Positions 1 to 11,399 of a stretch of 64,000 nt of DNA are shown one piece after another (the first letter of the stretch is position 1; every line of letters starts with the position of its first letter). Origin of the DNA: Heterocephalus glaber (taxonomy: Eukaryota > Chordata > Mammalia > Rodentia > Bathyergidae). The stretch is taken from the NCBI RefSeq assembly GCF_000247695.1, contig NW_004624734.1, positions 30,520,762-30,584,761 of the forward strand, written 5' to 3'. The translations under genes were made by a program, and so were the position numbers. A model generated the notes under the pieces. The model saw only the letters and a program-made list of their open reading frames with translations, did not search any database and was not told the DNA's origin.

Positions 1-115
1 AGAACCAAGATGCATTATATAAAGGTACAATTCCCGATGAGAAATGTAATTGTGTTGTATACCTACAATGTACCAATAAAAGAATTTAATAAAAACAAAC
101 AAACAAACAAACAAC
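1..115 (+). mobile_element. 3' end of a young L1 copy
   Basis: The first 95 bases match the last part of the L1 copies at 27794-28738 (+) and 6668-8067 (-), ending in the AATAAAAGAATTTAA motif and then an A-rich, AAAC-rich tail. The rest of the element lies outside the window. Confidence 0.85.
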
Positions 116-737
116 AACAACAAAAAATGGTAGGTCCAGAGTTAGATCTCCTGTCATGGGAAACCTGCCTCCCTAAGTCCATACATGTATCAAAGAAGCA
201 GAAGTCCTATAATGCTGAATCAGAAGTTATCAAAAAGTAAAACTTTAAGGAACATTTCAATAAGGGTACCTTTCTTAGAGTTCTTTCCTGAAAGACTGAA
301 CAATCTAACATGTCCCAACCCCATCCCCGCTTGGGACTGTCCTCACCCTGTACTCAAAGCCTCATTGCTTTGAAGCTGGGGTGAGGAAAGGGGCTAAGCA
401 TCCTCCTTGATTTCATAATTTCAGTAGCTTCTAACTTTAGGAAAATAAGTTTCGGTATAAGCTGCCTGACTCCATTTAGGACTTACCAAAACAAACCAAA
501 GTGTAAAACCAGACCAAATAATAGCTTTAGCTCAAGATGGTTCAGATGACCCCAGAAACCTTCATGCCCTCTCCTACCTGGAGAGGCGGCTGAACAGCCC
601 TCTGCTCTCCTCCCTGGGAGCTTTTTCTTCCCTCCACTTCAGTGGAGACTCTGCGTGACTGAGGCCTTCCTCTGAGCCCTGCCGGCTCCTGGGCACACAT
701 CTCACCTGCAGGTCCTCTCCCCATCTCCCTCTTTAAG
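116..737. other. No recognised feature
   Basis: No gene, SINE or LTR recognised. Only short spurious open frames are present. Confidence 0.5.
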
Positions 738-1275
738 TGTAGTGGAGCTCATGACACGCTACCCCAAAATATGACAGTGAGACCAGAATATGCTGCCCCG
801 GAACACACCTTCCCACCATATTGAATAACCTCCTGGTTATTCTGAGGTGCTGCAGACGCAGGGGTAACCTGGGAAAGTTTCCCTTTTGTAAAAGAATTTT
901 ATATCTTCGAAGGAAATTTTCATTAGTCACAGGTATCTGCATCAGGAGGTAGCTGCTCCTGTATTTATCATCTGAGAGACTATTACTTGCACCATGAACC
1001 AATCTTTACTCAACGTGTCTCCTTGCTCTCCCCACCATAATTTGTCTCCGCTGCTCCCTAGAAATCCCAAGTCTCTATTCCTTTCTGTAGCTCAGCATGG
1101 TATATAAGCTCCAATGAACTAGCTCTTCAAGTCTCATATTTTTGTAGGACTCTTGCAAATACGTAGATAATTAAAATGCTTTTTCTCCTTTTTGTGGGCT
1201 TTATGTCAATTTAATTTGCAGTTCAGCTGAAGATCTTAGATGGGTAAAGGGAAGCCATTTCCCCTCCACTGTAAA
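738..1275 (+). mobile_element. ERVL-type solo LTR
   Basis: Looks like an ancient ERVL-class LTR. It starts TGTAGTGGAG, has a TATATAAGC box at 1101-1109 and an AATTAAAATGC polyadenylation-like region near 1170. It then runs into TTATGTCAATTTAATTTGCAG, a U5-type end familiar from mammalian ERVL LTRs. No internal retroviral sequence follows. The exact family and right boundary are uncertain. Confidence 0.65.
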
Positions 1276-1681
1276 TTCATCCCAAAGAGTATTCTCCATA
1301 AGCATGGATTGTTTTCCTGGGTCTCCTTTGGGCCAGTGCCTGCTCTCACAATGGTTTCCCTCTCCTAAGCTTGAAAATTACAGGAAGGTTTCTAGTTACA
1401 TACTCTGGGGCTGTATCTTTGTTCTTGTCTTATGTTGGACTAAGGATAGAAGGAATTATTAGCAAATCTGTCTATGACATAAAGTTGAAGAAATTAGCAG
1501 ATATGGGTGGTGGAATTGGGACCAAAATGCCTACAACAGACTCTGAGCAAAGACTAAAAGTCAATGATTAAATTTAATAGAAAAAATGTTCTTTAAGATA
1601 AAAAGTTATAATACTATATTATTCCATTTACATGAATTTCAAAAACAATTTTTTGGAAAACTAATCTACAGGGATAGAAGT
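1276..1681. other. No recognised feature
   Basis: No repeat or coding signal recognised, only a 66-codon chance frame. Confidence 0.4.
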
Positions 1682-1694
1682 CAGAGTAGCTTTT

Positions 1695-1774
1695 CTTTTT
1701 GGTACCAGGGATGGAACTCAGGTCCTTGAGCTTGCCAGGTAGGCGCCGGAACCACTGAGCTAAATCCCCGGCCC
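1695..1774 (-). mobile_element. tRNA-derived ID-like SINE
   Basis: Antisense copy with the GGCCGGGGATTTAGCTCAGTGG head and a GGTACC-type end. It is flanked by a perfect 13-bp target-site duplication, CAGAGTAGCTTTT, at 1682-1694 and 1775-1787. Confidence 0.95.
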
Positions 1775-1916
1775 CAGAGTAGCTTTTGAGGACTTGGGGG
1801 ATTAAACTGATGGGGATGATAGAGAATTAGTGATTCGTTGTTGTTCTACATTATGACTGGTTTGTTGGTGCAGAAGTAAATTCATTTCACATCTGAGGAC
1901 TGTGCCTTTCATGGTA

Positions 1917-2566
1917 CAGTTGTTGCCTTCTTACTCACAGGGGATATGTTCTAGGACCCCCCCCAGTGGATCCCTGAAACTGCAGATAGAACTGAACCCC
2001 ATATATATTATGTTTTTTCTATACATATATATCTATGAGAAAGTTTAATTCATAAATTAGGTACGGTAAGATATTAACAACAAAAAATAAAATAGAAGAA
2101 TGAATATAACGTACTATAATATAAGTTATGTGACTATGCTCTCTCTCAAAATAAGATTATTGTGCTTTGACCTTGTCACTTAAAGGAAATACTTTATGGC
2201 TTCTCTTTGGCAAATCCAAATTGCCCTTTTCATTACTTCTGTACTTTGAGGACATTATTAAGCAAAACAAGGGCTACTGGAACACAAGCACTGTGCCACT
2301 GGGACAGTCGATCTGATAACTGAGACAGTTACTAATGACCAATGATGGGACTCGTACACAGTGTAGATTTGCTAGACCAAGGGATGATTCACAGACCAGG
2401 CAGGTTAGAATGGGACCGTGTGAGATTTTATCACACTACTCAGAACAGTGCATAATTTATAAATTATGAATTGCTTATTTCTGGAATTTTCCATTTGATA
2501 TTTTCAAACTACAGTTGACACAAATAACTGAAATAGCAGTAAGTGAAACCATGGAGGGGGATACTG
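1917..2566. mobile_element. Tigger-type DNA transposon fossil
   Basis: About 650 bp bounded by TA dinucleotides (1915-1916 and 2567-2568), with ends CAGTTGTTGCC and the inverse GGGGGATACTG forming degenerate terminal inverted repeats. Interior phrases such as GGGACAGTCGATCTGATAAC match a non-autonomous Tigger-like element I recall from mammals. No transposase remains. Confidence 0.7.
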
Positions 2567-2568
2567 TA

Positions 2569-3142
2569 AGTAATTATAACTCAATAATATAAAAATGTAA
2601 AAAGTCTATGCTACAAGTAGAAGATATGGCTGCAAGCATACTACAGGCTAACTGTGAAGTGATCCGATTTTTTAAAAAAAGCTAGGCATCCACGCAATCC
2701 AAATATAGGGAGATGATGGTGGTCTCTTTATAGTTGGGTGTGCCACATTATAAAAGGGACAACAATAGACCGAAAAATAAGGCTTAGAGCTGGAAAACCT
2801 GCTAAGAGCAGAAGGGTTGAAGAAACTAAGCACGTACAGGCTGGGAAAATAGTAGAGAGCTCAGAGGGCTGTCCTTTGGACGTAGAACAATGTCATGCAG
2901 ATGAGAAAACTATCCTGCTGTAGACAAGGCCAAAGGCAAGCTGTGGATGGAAGCTACTGAAAGACAGATTCCAGCCCAATGTAAGATGGTACATTCTAGC
3001 AAGTAGAACTACCTAAACATGGAATGGGTTGTCTTGGAGACAGGACTCCCTGGAAGTAGTCAGGAAGCAGCTAGAGAACCAATATGGAGAGTGATGGTTT
3101 CCTGAGAATCTACCATGTCCCAGGCACTCAACTAAAACGGAG
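2569..3142. other. No recognised feature
   Basis: No gene or repeat recognised. Confidence 0.4.
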
Positions 3143-3228
3143 GGGGGCCCATTTAGCTCAGTGGTTCCGCCACCTGCCTCATAAGTGCAAGGTCCCGAGT
3201 TTGATCCCCAGTACAAAAAAAAAAACAA
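3143..3228 (+). mobile_element. tRNA-derived ID-like SINE
   Basis: Sense copy with the ATTTAGCTCAGTGGTTCCGCC A-box region, GAGTTTGATCCCCAGTAC B-box region and an A tail. A clean target-site duplication was not found. Confidence 0.9.
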
Positions 3229-3264
3229 CAACTGAGGGGCAAAACAATGATATTATTCTTACTA

Positions 3265-3358
3265 TTTGTTTATTTATTTATTTAGGTGCCGGAAATCAAA
3301 CTCAGGGCCTCACACTTGCCAGGCAGACGCTGTGCCTGCTGAGCTACATTCCCAGGCC
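3265..3358 (-). mobile_element. Diverged ID-like SINE
   Basis: Antisense copy with a T-rich (A-tail) left end and a CCTGGGAATGTAGCTCAGCAGG head, which is more diverged than its neighbours. Approximate duplication TTACTATTTGTTTA / TTAGTATTGTTTA. Confidence 0.8.
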
Positions 3359-3556
3359 TGTTAGTATTGTTTAGTAATTAGCAAATACTAAAAAATACGT
3401 ACATTGTACCACATGCCATTTGAGGCATTTTATGTACACAGTCACATCTAATTCTCACAAAAATTTTGGGAGAATGGGACTATGATAATTGCTGTTTTCA
3501 TAAATGAGGCGCACAACAAAGCAGAGCTCTCTTTCCCGCTCGTGTCTCCCGTGTAG

Positions 3557-3646
3557 TCTTTTTTTTTTTTTTGTTACCGGGGATCGAACTCGGGTTCTTG
3601 AGCTTGGGCAGCAGGCGGCGAAACCACTGAGCTAAATCACCAGCCC
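3557..3646 (-). mobile_element. tRNA-derived ID-like SINE
   Basis: Antisense copy with a T13 tract, then GTTACCGGGGATCGAACTCG. Imperfect flanking duplication CCCGTGTAG / CCTGTGTAG. Confidence 0.9.
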
Positions 3647-4099
3647 TCACCTGTGTAGCCTTGATTGTGCTTTGACTCAGTGCACCTGCTACAGAAGGGT
3701 CCTGGTGTGGGAGCTGATGGAAATGCCAGAAAGGGGCAGGATTAAAACAACCAGAAAGCCCCACCAATCTGGGGATTGTTTCTTCCTTGAAGCTCTGTAA
3801 CTGCCTTCAGTATGGTAATTATCAACCACATGGGACCCCTGAACAATTACAATGTGGCTAGTCCAAGAGGATAGGCTGTAAGTGAAAATTACACACTGGA
3901 TTATGAAAAGAGAAAGTGAAGTATATAGTTAGAAGTTTTTATATTGATTATATGCTGAAATAGTACTATTTTAGATATGTTGAGTTAAAGAAATTATTTT
4001 AATGGTTTAATGGTTTATGTATCCATTTAAATATATTTAAAATATACATTTCAATGGCTTTTAGTATATTAGAGTTGTGCACCTGTCACTACAATTTTA

Positions 4100-4193
4100 T
4101 TTTATTTATTTATTTTTTTGGTAACGGGGATTGAACTCGGGTCCTTGCACTTGCGAGGCAAGTGGCTGAACCACTGAGCTCAATCCCTGGCCT
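4100..4193 (-). mobile_element. tRNA-derived ID-like SINE
   Basis: Antisense copy with perfect 11-bp duplication CTACAATTTTA at 4089-4099 and 4194-4204. Confidence 0.93.
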
Positions 4194-4808
4194 CTACAAT
4201 TTTAGAATATTTTCATTACCTTAACAAGAAACCCTGAAGCCCTAAGCCATCAATTTCCACTTATCTCACCTCCCTGACTTCTTCCTGTAGGCATCCACCA
4301 ATCTATGTTCTATCTACAATTTGCCTACTCTGGAAATTTCATACAAATGGCCTCATACAATATATGATATTTTGTGACTTGTCTTCTTTCACTTAGCATA
4401 ATATTTTCAAGATTCATTTTGTAACATGACCAGTACTTCCTTTCTTTATTGTGAGAGTAACGAACTATAGAAATGATCCCTGAAAGTACACTATCAGGAG
4501 CATGTGAAAGTGTACATATTTTGATGACCAATAATTGGAAATAAAAAGACCTGGAATTTATCCTAGGAACCTGAGATATTTTGGTATTCCTTTGGGTTTT
4601 ACGGTAACTAGATTTTGCATACAATTTTAGTCTTTATTTCTGGTTCTAGGGCTTCCCTTAATTCATGGTGGTTATAAACCTATTAAGCATCTGTTGTAAT
4701 TATTGAAAGCTGTTTTGTTTTTTTTAAAAAAGAGAGTAATTTGTTGTGTGGCCATATCACATTATATTTACCCGTTTGTCAATTGACAGGTTTTGGGGTT
4801 GTTTCCAT

Positions 4809-4981
4809 ATTTTTTTTCTGCACTAGGAATTGATCCCAGGGATGCTCTACCACTGAGCTATATCTCCAGCCCTTTAAAAAAAAATTTTATTTTGAAACAG
4901 GATCTTGCTAAGTTGTCCAGGCTGCCTTTTGCCTTAGCCCCTCAAGTAGCTGGGATTACAGGAGTGCCTCGGACACCTGCC
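4809..4981 (-). mobile_element. B1+ID composite SINE
   Basis: Antisense. ID module first (ATCCCAGGGATGCTCTACCA), then a B1-like module (GAAACAGGATCTTGCTAAG to GGATTACAGGAGTGC). Duplication TTGTTTCCAT at 4799-4808 and 4982-4991 inside the old L1. Confidence 0.9.
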
Positions 4982-5263
4982 TTGTTTCCATTTATTAACC
5001 ATTATGAATAATGTTGCTATGAACTTTAGTGTGTAGGCTTTTGGGTGGAATAGCAGTGGAACTGCTGGATTACAGGGTAACTCTATGATTGTTTGAGGAA
5101 CTGCCAGCCATTTTCCATAGCAACTGCAGCATATTGTGTTACTACCAGCCATGTATGAGGGCTTCAATTTCTCCACATCCTTACAATTGTCATCTGTCTA
5201 TTTGATGAAAGCCATCTAATGGGTATGAAGTGGTATCTCATTGTGATTTTGATTTACACTTTT

Positions 5264-5350
5264 CTTTTTTTTTTTTGCTACCAGGGATCGAACTCTGGAC
5301 CTTGTGCTTGCAAGGCAGGCGGCGGAACCACTGAGCTAAATCCCTGGCCC
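5264..5350 (-). mobile_element. tRNA-derived ID-like SINE
   Basis: Antisense, with perfect 15-bp duplication TTGATTTACACTTTT at 5249-5263 and 5351-5365. Inserted into the old L1. Confidence 0.95.
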
Positions 5351-6232
5351 TTGATTTACACTTTTTAAATAGCTAATGATGTTGATCATCTGTTAATGTA
5401 TTATGGATACTTGCATATCTTTGGAGAAATATCTATTCAGACTCTTTGCTTATTTTTAAATTTAGTTATTTGTCCTTTTATTATTGAGTTGTAATAGTTC
5501 TTTTTATATCTAGATATAAGACCTTTGTTAGATATATAATTGCAATTCCCCCCCGCCCCCATTCTGTAGGTTTCCACTACTTGAAGTGTCCTCTGTGGCA
5601 CATTTTCAATTTAAATTGATATAAAGTTCATTTTATCATTATTTTTTCTCTTATTACTTGTGCTTTTGGTGTCATAGCTAAGAAACCACCATCTAATCCA
5701 AAGTTATGAAGAATTTTACAATTTTAGCTGTTGTATTTAGAGCTAAATACAAGATCCATTTTCAGTATACTTTCGTATATAGTGTGAAGCAAGGGATCTA
5801 GCTTCATTTTTTGACATATGGCTATGCAGGTATGCCAGCATCATTTGTTGAAAACACACTTTGTACCCCATGGACTTACCTTGATACTCTTGTAAAAAGT
5901 CAGTTTATTGTAAATCTGAGTGTTTATTTCTGGAATCTCATTCTATTCCATTTATTTATTATCTATCTTCACGCTAGTACTACATTGTCTTGATTACTGT
6001 AGCTTTGTAGTAAGTTTTGAAATCAGGATGTGTGAGTCCTTCACTTTTATTCTTTTTCCATGTTGTTTTGGATATTCTGGGTTCCTTCAGCTTCCATATA
6101 AAGTTTAGATAGGTTTGTCAATTTAGAAAGATCAGCTGGAGTTTTGATAAAAACTAGGCTGAATCTATCATCAGTTTGGGAAGTATTGCTATTCTAACAG
6201 TATTTAATTTTTCAACTCATAAACACAAGATA

Positions 6233-6431
6233 CAGTGGACCCTTCACTTACAAACTAGATTGGCTCCCAAGGGCTGGTTGTAACTCAAGTTTGTTGTAAG
6301 TTAATACAGCTGAGATCTGGATGTTTATCTGGGTATACACTATAGATAGCAAGAGGCAGATGAATCTTCTGTTAACCTAATTAACACAAGTTGTTTGTAT
6401 GTCAGGCCGGTTGTCACTTGAGGGCCCACTG
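6233..6431. mobile_element. 199-bp MITE with TA target duplication
   Basis: Inverted ends CAGTGGACCCTTCACTTACAA and (from the other side) CAGTGGGCCCTCAAGTGACAA, flanked by TA at 6231-6232 and 6432-6433. This is a mariner/Tigger-class non-autonomous element (MER44 or Tigger-derived type), too short for transposase. Confidence 0.85.
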
Positions 6432-6667
6432 TAAATTTTCATTTGTTTAGGCCTCCTTTAGTTTCTTTCAACAATGTTTCATAGTCTTCAGAGTATTAGT
6501 TTTGCACTTCTTTTGCTCAATTTATTCTTGAGTATTTTGTTCTTTTTAGTTGTTTTCTTAATTTTATTTTGTTTAGAGCATACTATTAGTAATTATCCCA
6601 GGTTTCTTTTTACCTTTCAATTGTGATTACTAGAAAATGCAAAATTGTGGTTCACATTATGTTTTCT

Positions 6668-8067
6668 TTTTTTTTTTTGTATTAAATTCTTTTATTGGTA
6701 CATTGTAGGTATACAACACAATTACATTTCTCATTGGGAATTGTACCTTTATATAATGCATCTTGGTTCTTATTTTTTCCCCATTCCTAGCCCTCCCTTC
6801 ACGCCCTCCACCCTTCCCTATTTACAAAGACTTTATTTCCATTTTTTCTATTTCTCATCATTTTTCCTTTCTCTTCTTTCCTTTCCCCTGCCCCTTCCAC
6901 TACCCCTACCCCTTTGGACCTTTTCTTCCTATTTTGCATTATCCACTATTCATTCTAATCATTGGTACATTTTAGGTATACAATATAATGACATTCATCA
7001 TTGGAAATTTGCACCTTTACATAGTCTCTCTTGGTTCTTCTTTTTCACCCTTGCCCAGCCCTCCCTTCAACCCCTCCAGTCCTCCCTATTTACAAAGATT
7101 TTGTTCCTATTTTTCCATTTTCTCATATTAATCCCATTCCCTTCTATCCTTTCCCCTAGCCCTCCCACTTCCTTCCCCTTTGCCCCTTTTCTTCCTATTT
7201 CACATGACCTATTATACATTTAGTCTTTATTTACACTTTCAGTTTCTCACACCAGAGAAACTATTCGGTATTTACACATCTGTGTCCTATTTATTTCACT
7301 TAAGAATATTGCCTCAATGTGCATCCACTTAGCTATAAATGTCTCTAATTTCTCATTTTTTATGGCTGAGTAGTACTCCATTTTATAAAAAAACCACATT
7401 TTCTTTATCCAGTCTCCAGTTGATGGACATTTGGGCTGTTTCCAAGTTTTAGCTATTACAAACTGTGCTGCTATGAACATGGGTGCACATATATCACTGT
7501 GGTATGATTCTTTTAATTCTTTGGGGAAGATCCCCAGCACTGGAATAGCGGGGTCAAATGGGATTTCCAGTCCTAGTTCTCTGAGGTATCTCCATACTGA
7601 TTTCCCCAGTGCTTGCACCAGTCTACACTCCCACCAGCAGTGGAGCAGGGTTCCTCTTTCCCCACAGCCCCGCCAGCATTTGTTATTGGTTGATTTCATG
7701 ATAGCAGCCATTCTTTCTGGAGTGAAGTGGAATCTCAGCATTGTTTTCATTTGCATCTCTCGCATGACCAGTGATGTTGAACATTTTTTCATGTATTTAT
7801 TTGCTATTTCTACTCCTTTGTCTGAGAAATGTCTGTTCATTTCAGATGCCCATTTTCCGATTCGGTCTTTAAATTTGGAAGTTCTGATCTTTTGAAGTTC
7901 TTTATAGATTCGAGATAGTAGATCTTTGTCTGAGGAAGAGCAGGTGAAGATTTTTTCCCACATTGTGGGTTGTCTCTTCACACTGCTGGTGGTTTCTCTT
8001 GCTGTGCAGAAGCCTTTTAATAAGAAGAGATCCCATTTGTTGATTGTTTGTGCTAGTTCACGGGCAA
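6668..8067 (-). mobile_element. Young 5'-truncated L1
   Basis: 1.4 kb of L1 3' end, antisense, with perfect 15-bp duplication CACATTATGTTTTCT at 6653-6667 and 8068-8082 and a T tract (poly-A) at the left. From about 8067 down to 7247 it is open and encodes the ORF2 carboxy-terminal region ([17 protein letters not shown] onward, including [15 protein letters not shown]). The 3' UTR, 7246-6668, holds two copies of a unit spaced 267 bp. It lacks the endonuclease and reverse transcriptase catalytic parts, so it cannot move. Confidence 0.95.
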
Positions 8068-8082
8068 CACATTATGTTTTCT

Positions 8083-8836
8083 AATGGACTTCACTGCTCT
8101 AGCATAAAGAAGCTGAGATTCAAGAAAACTAAGGAACATAGAACATGGAATGCAACCAAGATAGGAAGATAATTATATTTGTGAAAACTGATCTAGAATT
8201 TTCCCCTTGTGGAAATCACGGATCTTAAAGAGTTTCTATCTCTTGGAGAAAACACTTGCAGCCACTAGTTCCTGTTATACCTGGAAGGGATTTAAGCAGA
8301 CAAACTGCAGGGTCTTTTGTGATTTTTTTCAGCCTTTGGTCCTATGAAGGTAGCATAAGTGGCCTTTCTTGGGCCTAGGCATGAGAAATCGGGAAAAAGC
8401 AGGAACACAGCTCATGAGGACTGTCTCACAGTATGTGATAGCCAGGAAAAGGACTAGCAGAGTATGGTCTCTGTCCTCGTCTGAAGTTTTCAGTTCACTC
8501 TTCATGTCTGCCATTCCTGGTTGTCTCGTCAGGAAAATCTTTCCTGTCTCCTGGGCCTAGTAGAAATGTTCCTTTCTGTGGGTCCCATAGTGGTTTTGAT
8601 GGCATTTCCTATGCAGCACTGACACTGCATGTTTATTTTCTTTCTTCCCTGTGGAGCAGACTATAAGCTTCTAAGAGTGGAGACAATTCCTTGTTCATTA
8701 TTAAACCTCCTCCTGAAGTGACTGGAATGATACATATTGAGTGAAGGAATAAATGAATATGATGGTCTCTCTTTAGGAGAGAATAATTTTACAGCATTAA
8801 TATATATTAATATAATATTATAAATATATATTAATA
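8083..8836. other. No recognised feature; AT-rich end
   Basis: No gene recognised. 8795-8835 is an AT-rich tract of ATATTAAT motifs just before a SINE. Confidence 0.45.
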
Positions 8837-8888
8837 GGGCTGGGGATTTAGCTCAGTGGCACTGCACCTGCCTGAGTTCGATTCCCGG
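8837..8888 (+). mobile_element. Internally deleted ID-like SINE
   Basis: Starts GGGCTGGGGATTTAGCTCAG but jumps from GCACCTGCCT to GAGTTCGATTCCCGG, so the usual middle (CAAGTGCAAGGTC) and the tail are missing. Confidence 0.85.
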
Positions 8889-8909
8889 TTGGGTGTCTTG
8901 TAAGTGTGT

Positions 8910-9050
8910 TTTGGTTTAGTGGAAACAATATTAAGTTCGTTATCAGGAAAAGGATTTAAGTTCCAGTTCTGGCTTTGCTACATACTTACAGGTTGTGCGA
9001 CCCTGGATAAGTCATTATTCTTTTCATCTGTAAGGCAAGAGGGAGGAACT
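8910..9050 (+). repeat. MIR SINE
   Basis: MIR core phrases in order: TTCCAGTTCTGGCTTTGCTA, GTGCGACCCTGGATAAGTCA and TTTTCATCTGTAAGG. Confidence 0.75.
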
Positions 9051-10359
9051 ATTGAGCTTCAAGCTTCCTTCCAGCCCGTTATCCTGTGAGATTTTCAAAA
9101 CAGGGCAAGCATAGTTTTTGAATGTCAGCTCCCTTCCAGATAAGCAATTCAGCAGTAGCTGAGGCCCCCAACATTTTGCAGAAGCCTCCGCCTCCTCACC
9201 TTCTTCCATCTCTTAGAAAATATTAATAGCCAAGGGCCTCACTGAGTATGGTTTTTAATAGAATCCAATTTCAGTCCATTTACTGTGGGACTTTTCATGC
9301 TGACTTGGTAATTTGAACTCTGCCATGCCTGATGGGCTCAATGCATTTTCCCTACCTCCCCTGGCTACTCTAGGCTGCTGAAGGCATTGGGAACAGGGAG
9401 TGGCACGTTTTAATCAAAGCAGCAGCAGATCCACGATTTGACCTCACAACCAGTCTTGTCTTTACTGCCCTGAGGCACGTGATGAGGATCCTGAGGGCAC
9501 TGGAACTTTCAGGATCGTGGGCAGTGACCACTGACAGTTGCCTCTCCTTGCAGCTCAAGACTTGGCCTCTGGGTAGACTCTCGGGAAGAAAACTGTGTTG
9601 CTCTTTGGCTATAACTGGAGGACAGCTAGTTCTGAGAGCCATCAGAATTATTCTCACTGATTGCTGTTGAGTCTTTGCTATACCTGGAAAGGGCGTGGGT
9701 GCAGTATGGGGCTTCCTCCATTACCTCTGGGCATGATCCCTCATCTGTAAGGCAAGGAAGTGGAACTGCTGAGCACTCGTCCTGTTTTACCTGAGAGTAA
9801 CCCAAAGGCTTGTTGGATGGTCATTTCCTTCTAAGGTACAAGGCATGGGACTGTTGAAGGGAAGCATATAGATATTAGCAGCCATACTATAAATAGGGAA
9901 ACTGAGGCGGAGGAGTATGGAGATCAGATGGGAAGAATGAGACCTAACTGGCCCCCTTGGCAAACACTGAGGAGAAAGAGGGCATGCAAGCTGCTAACAA
10001 GCTGCAGGGAAAAGTACAAATATCTGAGGTTAAGTTGTTTGCCTGGAGAAGCACTGTGGAAGGTGGGAGACAGATGAATCTTGTGAAATCCTAATTGCTT
10101 GTGCCCCCGTGTCTGAGTGAATAAAGCCAAGGTGTGCCAGTCATTTGGGGCTCTATGTCGAAGGGAGTCACGAGCCCCCTGGCCCCCAAATTTTAACTTG
10201 TTTCTGTGTCTCTTTATTTTTCATCTTCCTCACCTCTTGGTCAGGTACAAGCTCAGCTTGTGGGCTGGTTCCTACAGAGGAGGGGGGTGGGAAGGAAATG
10301 CATATTTACTCTACAATTATTTGGTACGAGCACTGAGCTGGGAGAGTTATTTAATTCCC
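9051..10359. other. No recognised feature
   Basis: No gene or clear repeat. Short open frames on both strands show no family resemblance. Confidence 0.4.
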
Positions 10360-10490
10360 TCAGCACCTTTTACAAAGATATAACATTATCTCTATGTGTA
10401 GACTAGGAGCACTAGGGTCAGTAAAGTTAAGCAACTACCCTAGGGTCACACAGCTAGTAGATGTAAAAGCTGGTATTCAAATGAAGCCTC
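10360..10490 (-). repeat. MIR SINE
   Basis: Antisense MIR, including GGGTCACACAGCTAGTAG and AAAGTTAAGCAACTACCC. Confidence 0.75.
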
Positions 10491-10579
10491 ATCTGTCCTC
10501 TCCCATAGGTCATGTGGTTTGAAATGGTGGGACCAGGTGCTCTGAGGTGGCTTTGATGGTCTACTTCAGCAGTGGCCTC

Positions 10580-10745
10580 TTAACATGCCTGTCATCCAAA
10601 ACACCTCAGAATATTTTAAAAAGTACAGTATGTTGAGCATTATCCCAGTGAGGCTGATTCATTGGGTATGAGGCAGAGCCTGAGCTTATGTATTTTAAAG
10701 AAGCTTTTCCAAGTGATTGTGATGTTTTGGAAAGCACAAGGCTGG
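10580..10745 (+). repeat. MER20-like hAT fossil
   Basis: Resembles MER20/MER5: AACACCTCAGAATATTTT, GAGGCTGATTCATTGGG, and CCAAGTGATTGTGATG in the expected order. Heavily diverged. Confidence 0.45.
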
Positions 10746-11399
10746 AACACATGGCTTTTCTGCTGACTTCATTTCTCAAAAGCACAGATCCAGTCCAGCC
10801 CTGTATTTGCCACAAGCAACACTTGCCACGAAATCCAATATTCATGGCTTCTAGGTTCAATGCTTAAAAGCTTTTCACTACCTAGAATGTGCCCGGTGTT
10901 GGCTACAAAGGCAATAAACCTTGCTGTCGCCTTGAGGTAAAGGGAGAGAAAAATGTGACAAGGAAATTCCAGTTCGTTGTATCAGAAGTCGGCTTGTGCT
11001 GCTTTGGGAGCACAGACTAAGGCTTTGTAGCAGTGAGCCTACAGGATTGAGAGCTACAGGAGCTGGCAGGTAGAGAGATGGTGGAAGGGCTGAGGAATAG
11101 GTAGTGAGACAGAGGGAACAGCATGGAAGATCCCACAGGCCCAGCACAATGTTCAGGGTTGTGTGATAGTGGAATGGGCGGTACCTTAGGAAATGGGAAG
11201 AAAGTAAGCCTAGAAATGTGAGATGGAGAAAATACACAGAAGACTGTGTATTGCGTTGAGGGGCTCAACCTTTATCCAAAAGTAATGAGAAGCCATGGAA
11301 CATTTTTACGCTGTGGAGTGACATGATCAGATCATGTTTTAGCAGAGTCACTGTGACAGAGATGAGAGGATAAACCAGAGGCAGGAGAAGCTAGCAACA

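Larger units (their letters stand above)
4205..6652 (-). mobile_element. Old L1 fragment, ORF2 3' half, interrupted
   Basis: Antisense L1 ORF2-like and 3' sequence. Phrases such as GCTTTTGGTGTCATAGCTAA and the TTTTGACATATGGCTATGCAGG area are typical of old mammalian L1 read backwards. It has been broken by later insertions: a B1+ID composite, an ID-like SINE and a 199-bp MITE, each annotated. 4440-4740 may be a separate insertion. Stops are frequent, so it is dead. Confidence 0.75.

Noticed and set aside
6645..7223. 192-codon Phe/Pro/Ser-rich frame on the plus strand
   Set aside because: It is the pyrimidine-rich complement of the L1 3' UTR.
7431..7895. 154-codon open frame on the plus strand
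   Set aside because: Shadow of the L1 ORF2 frame on the other strand.
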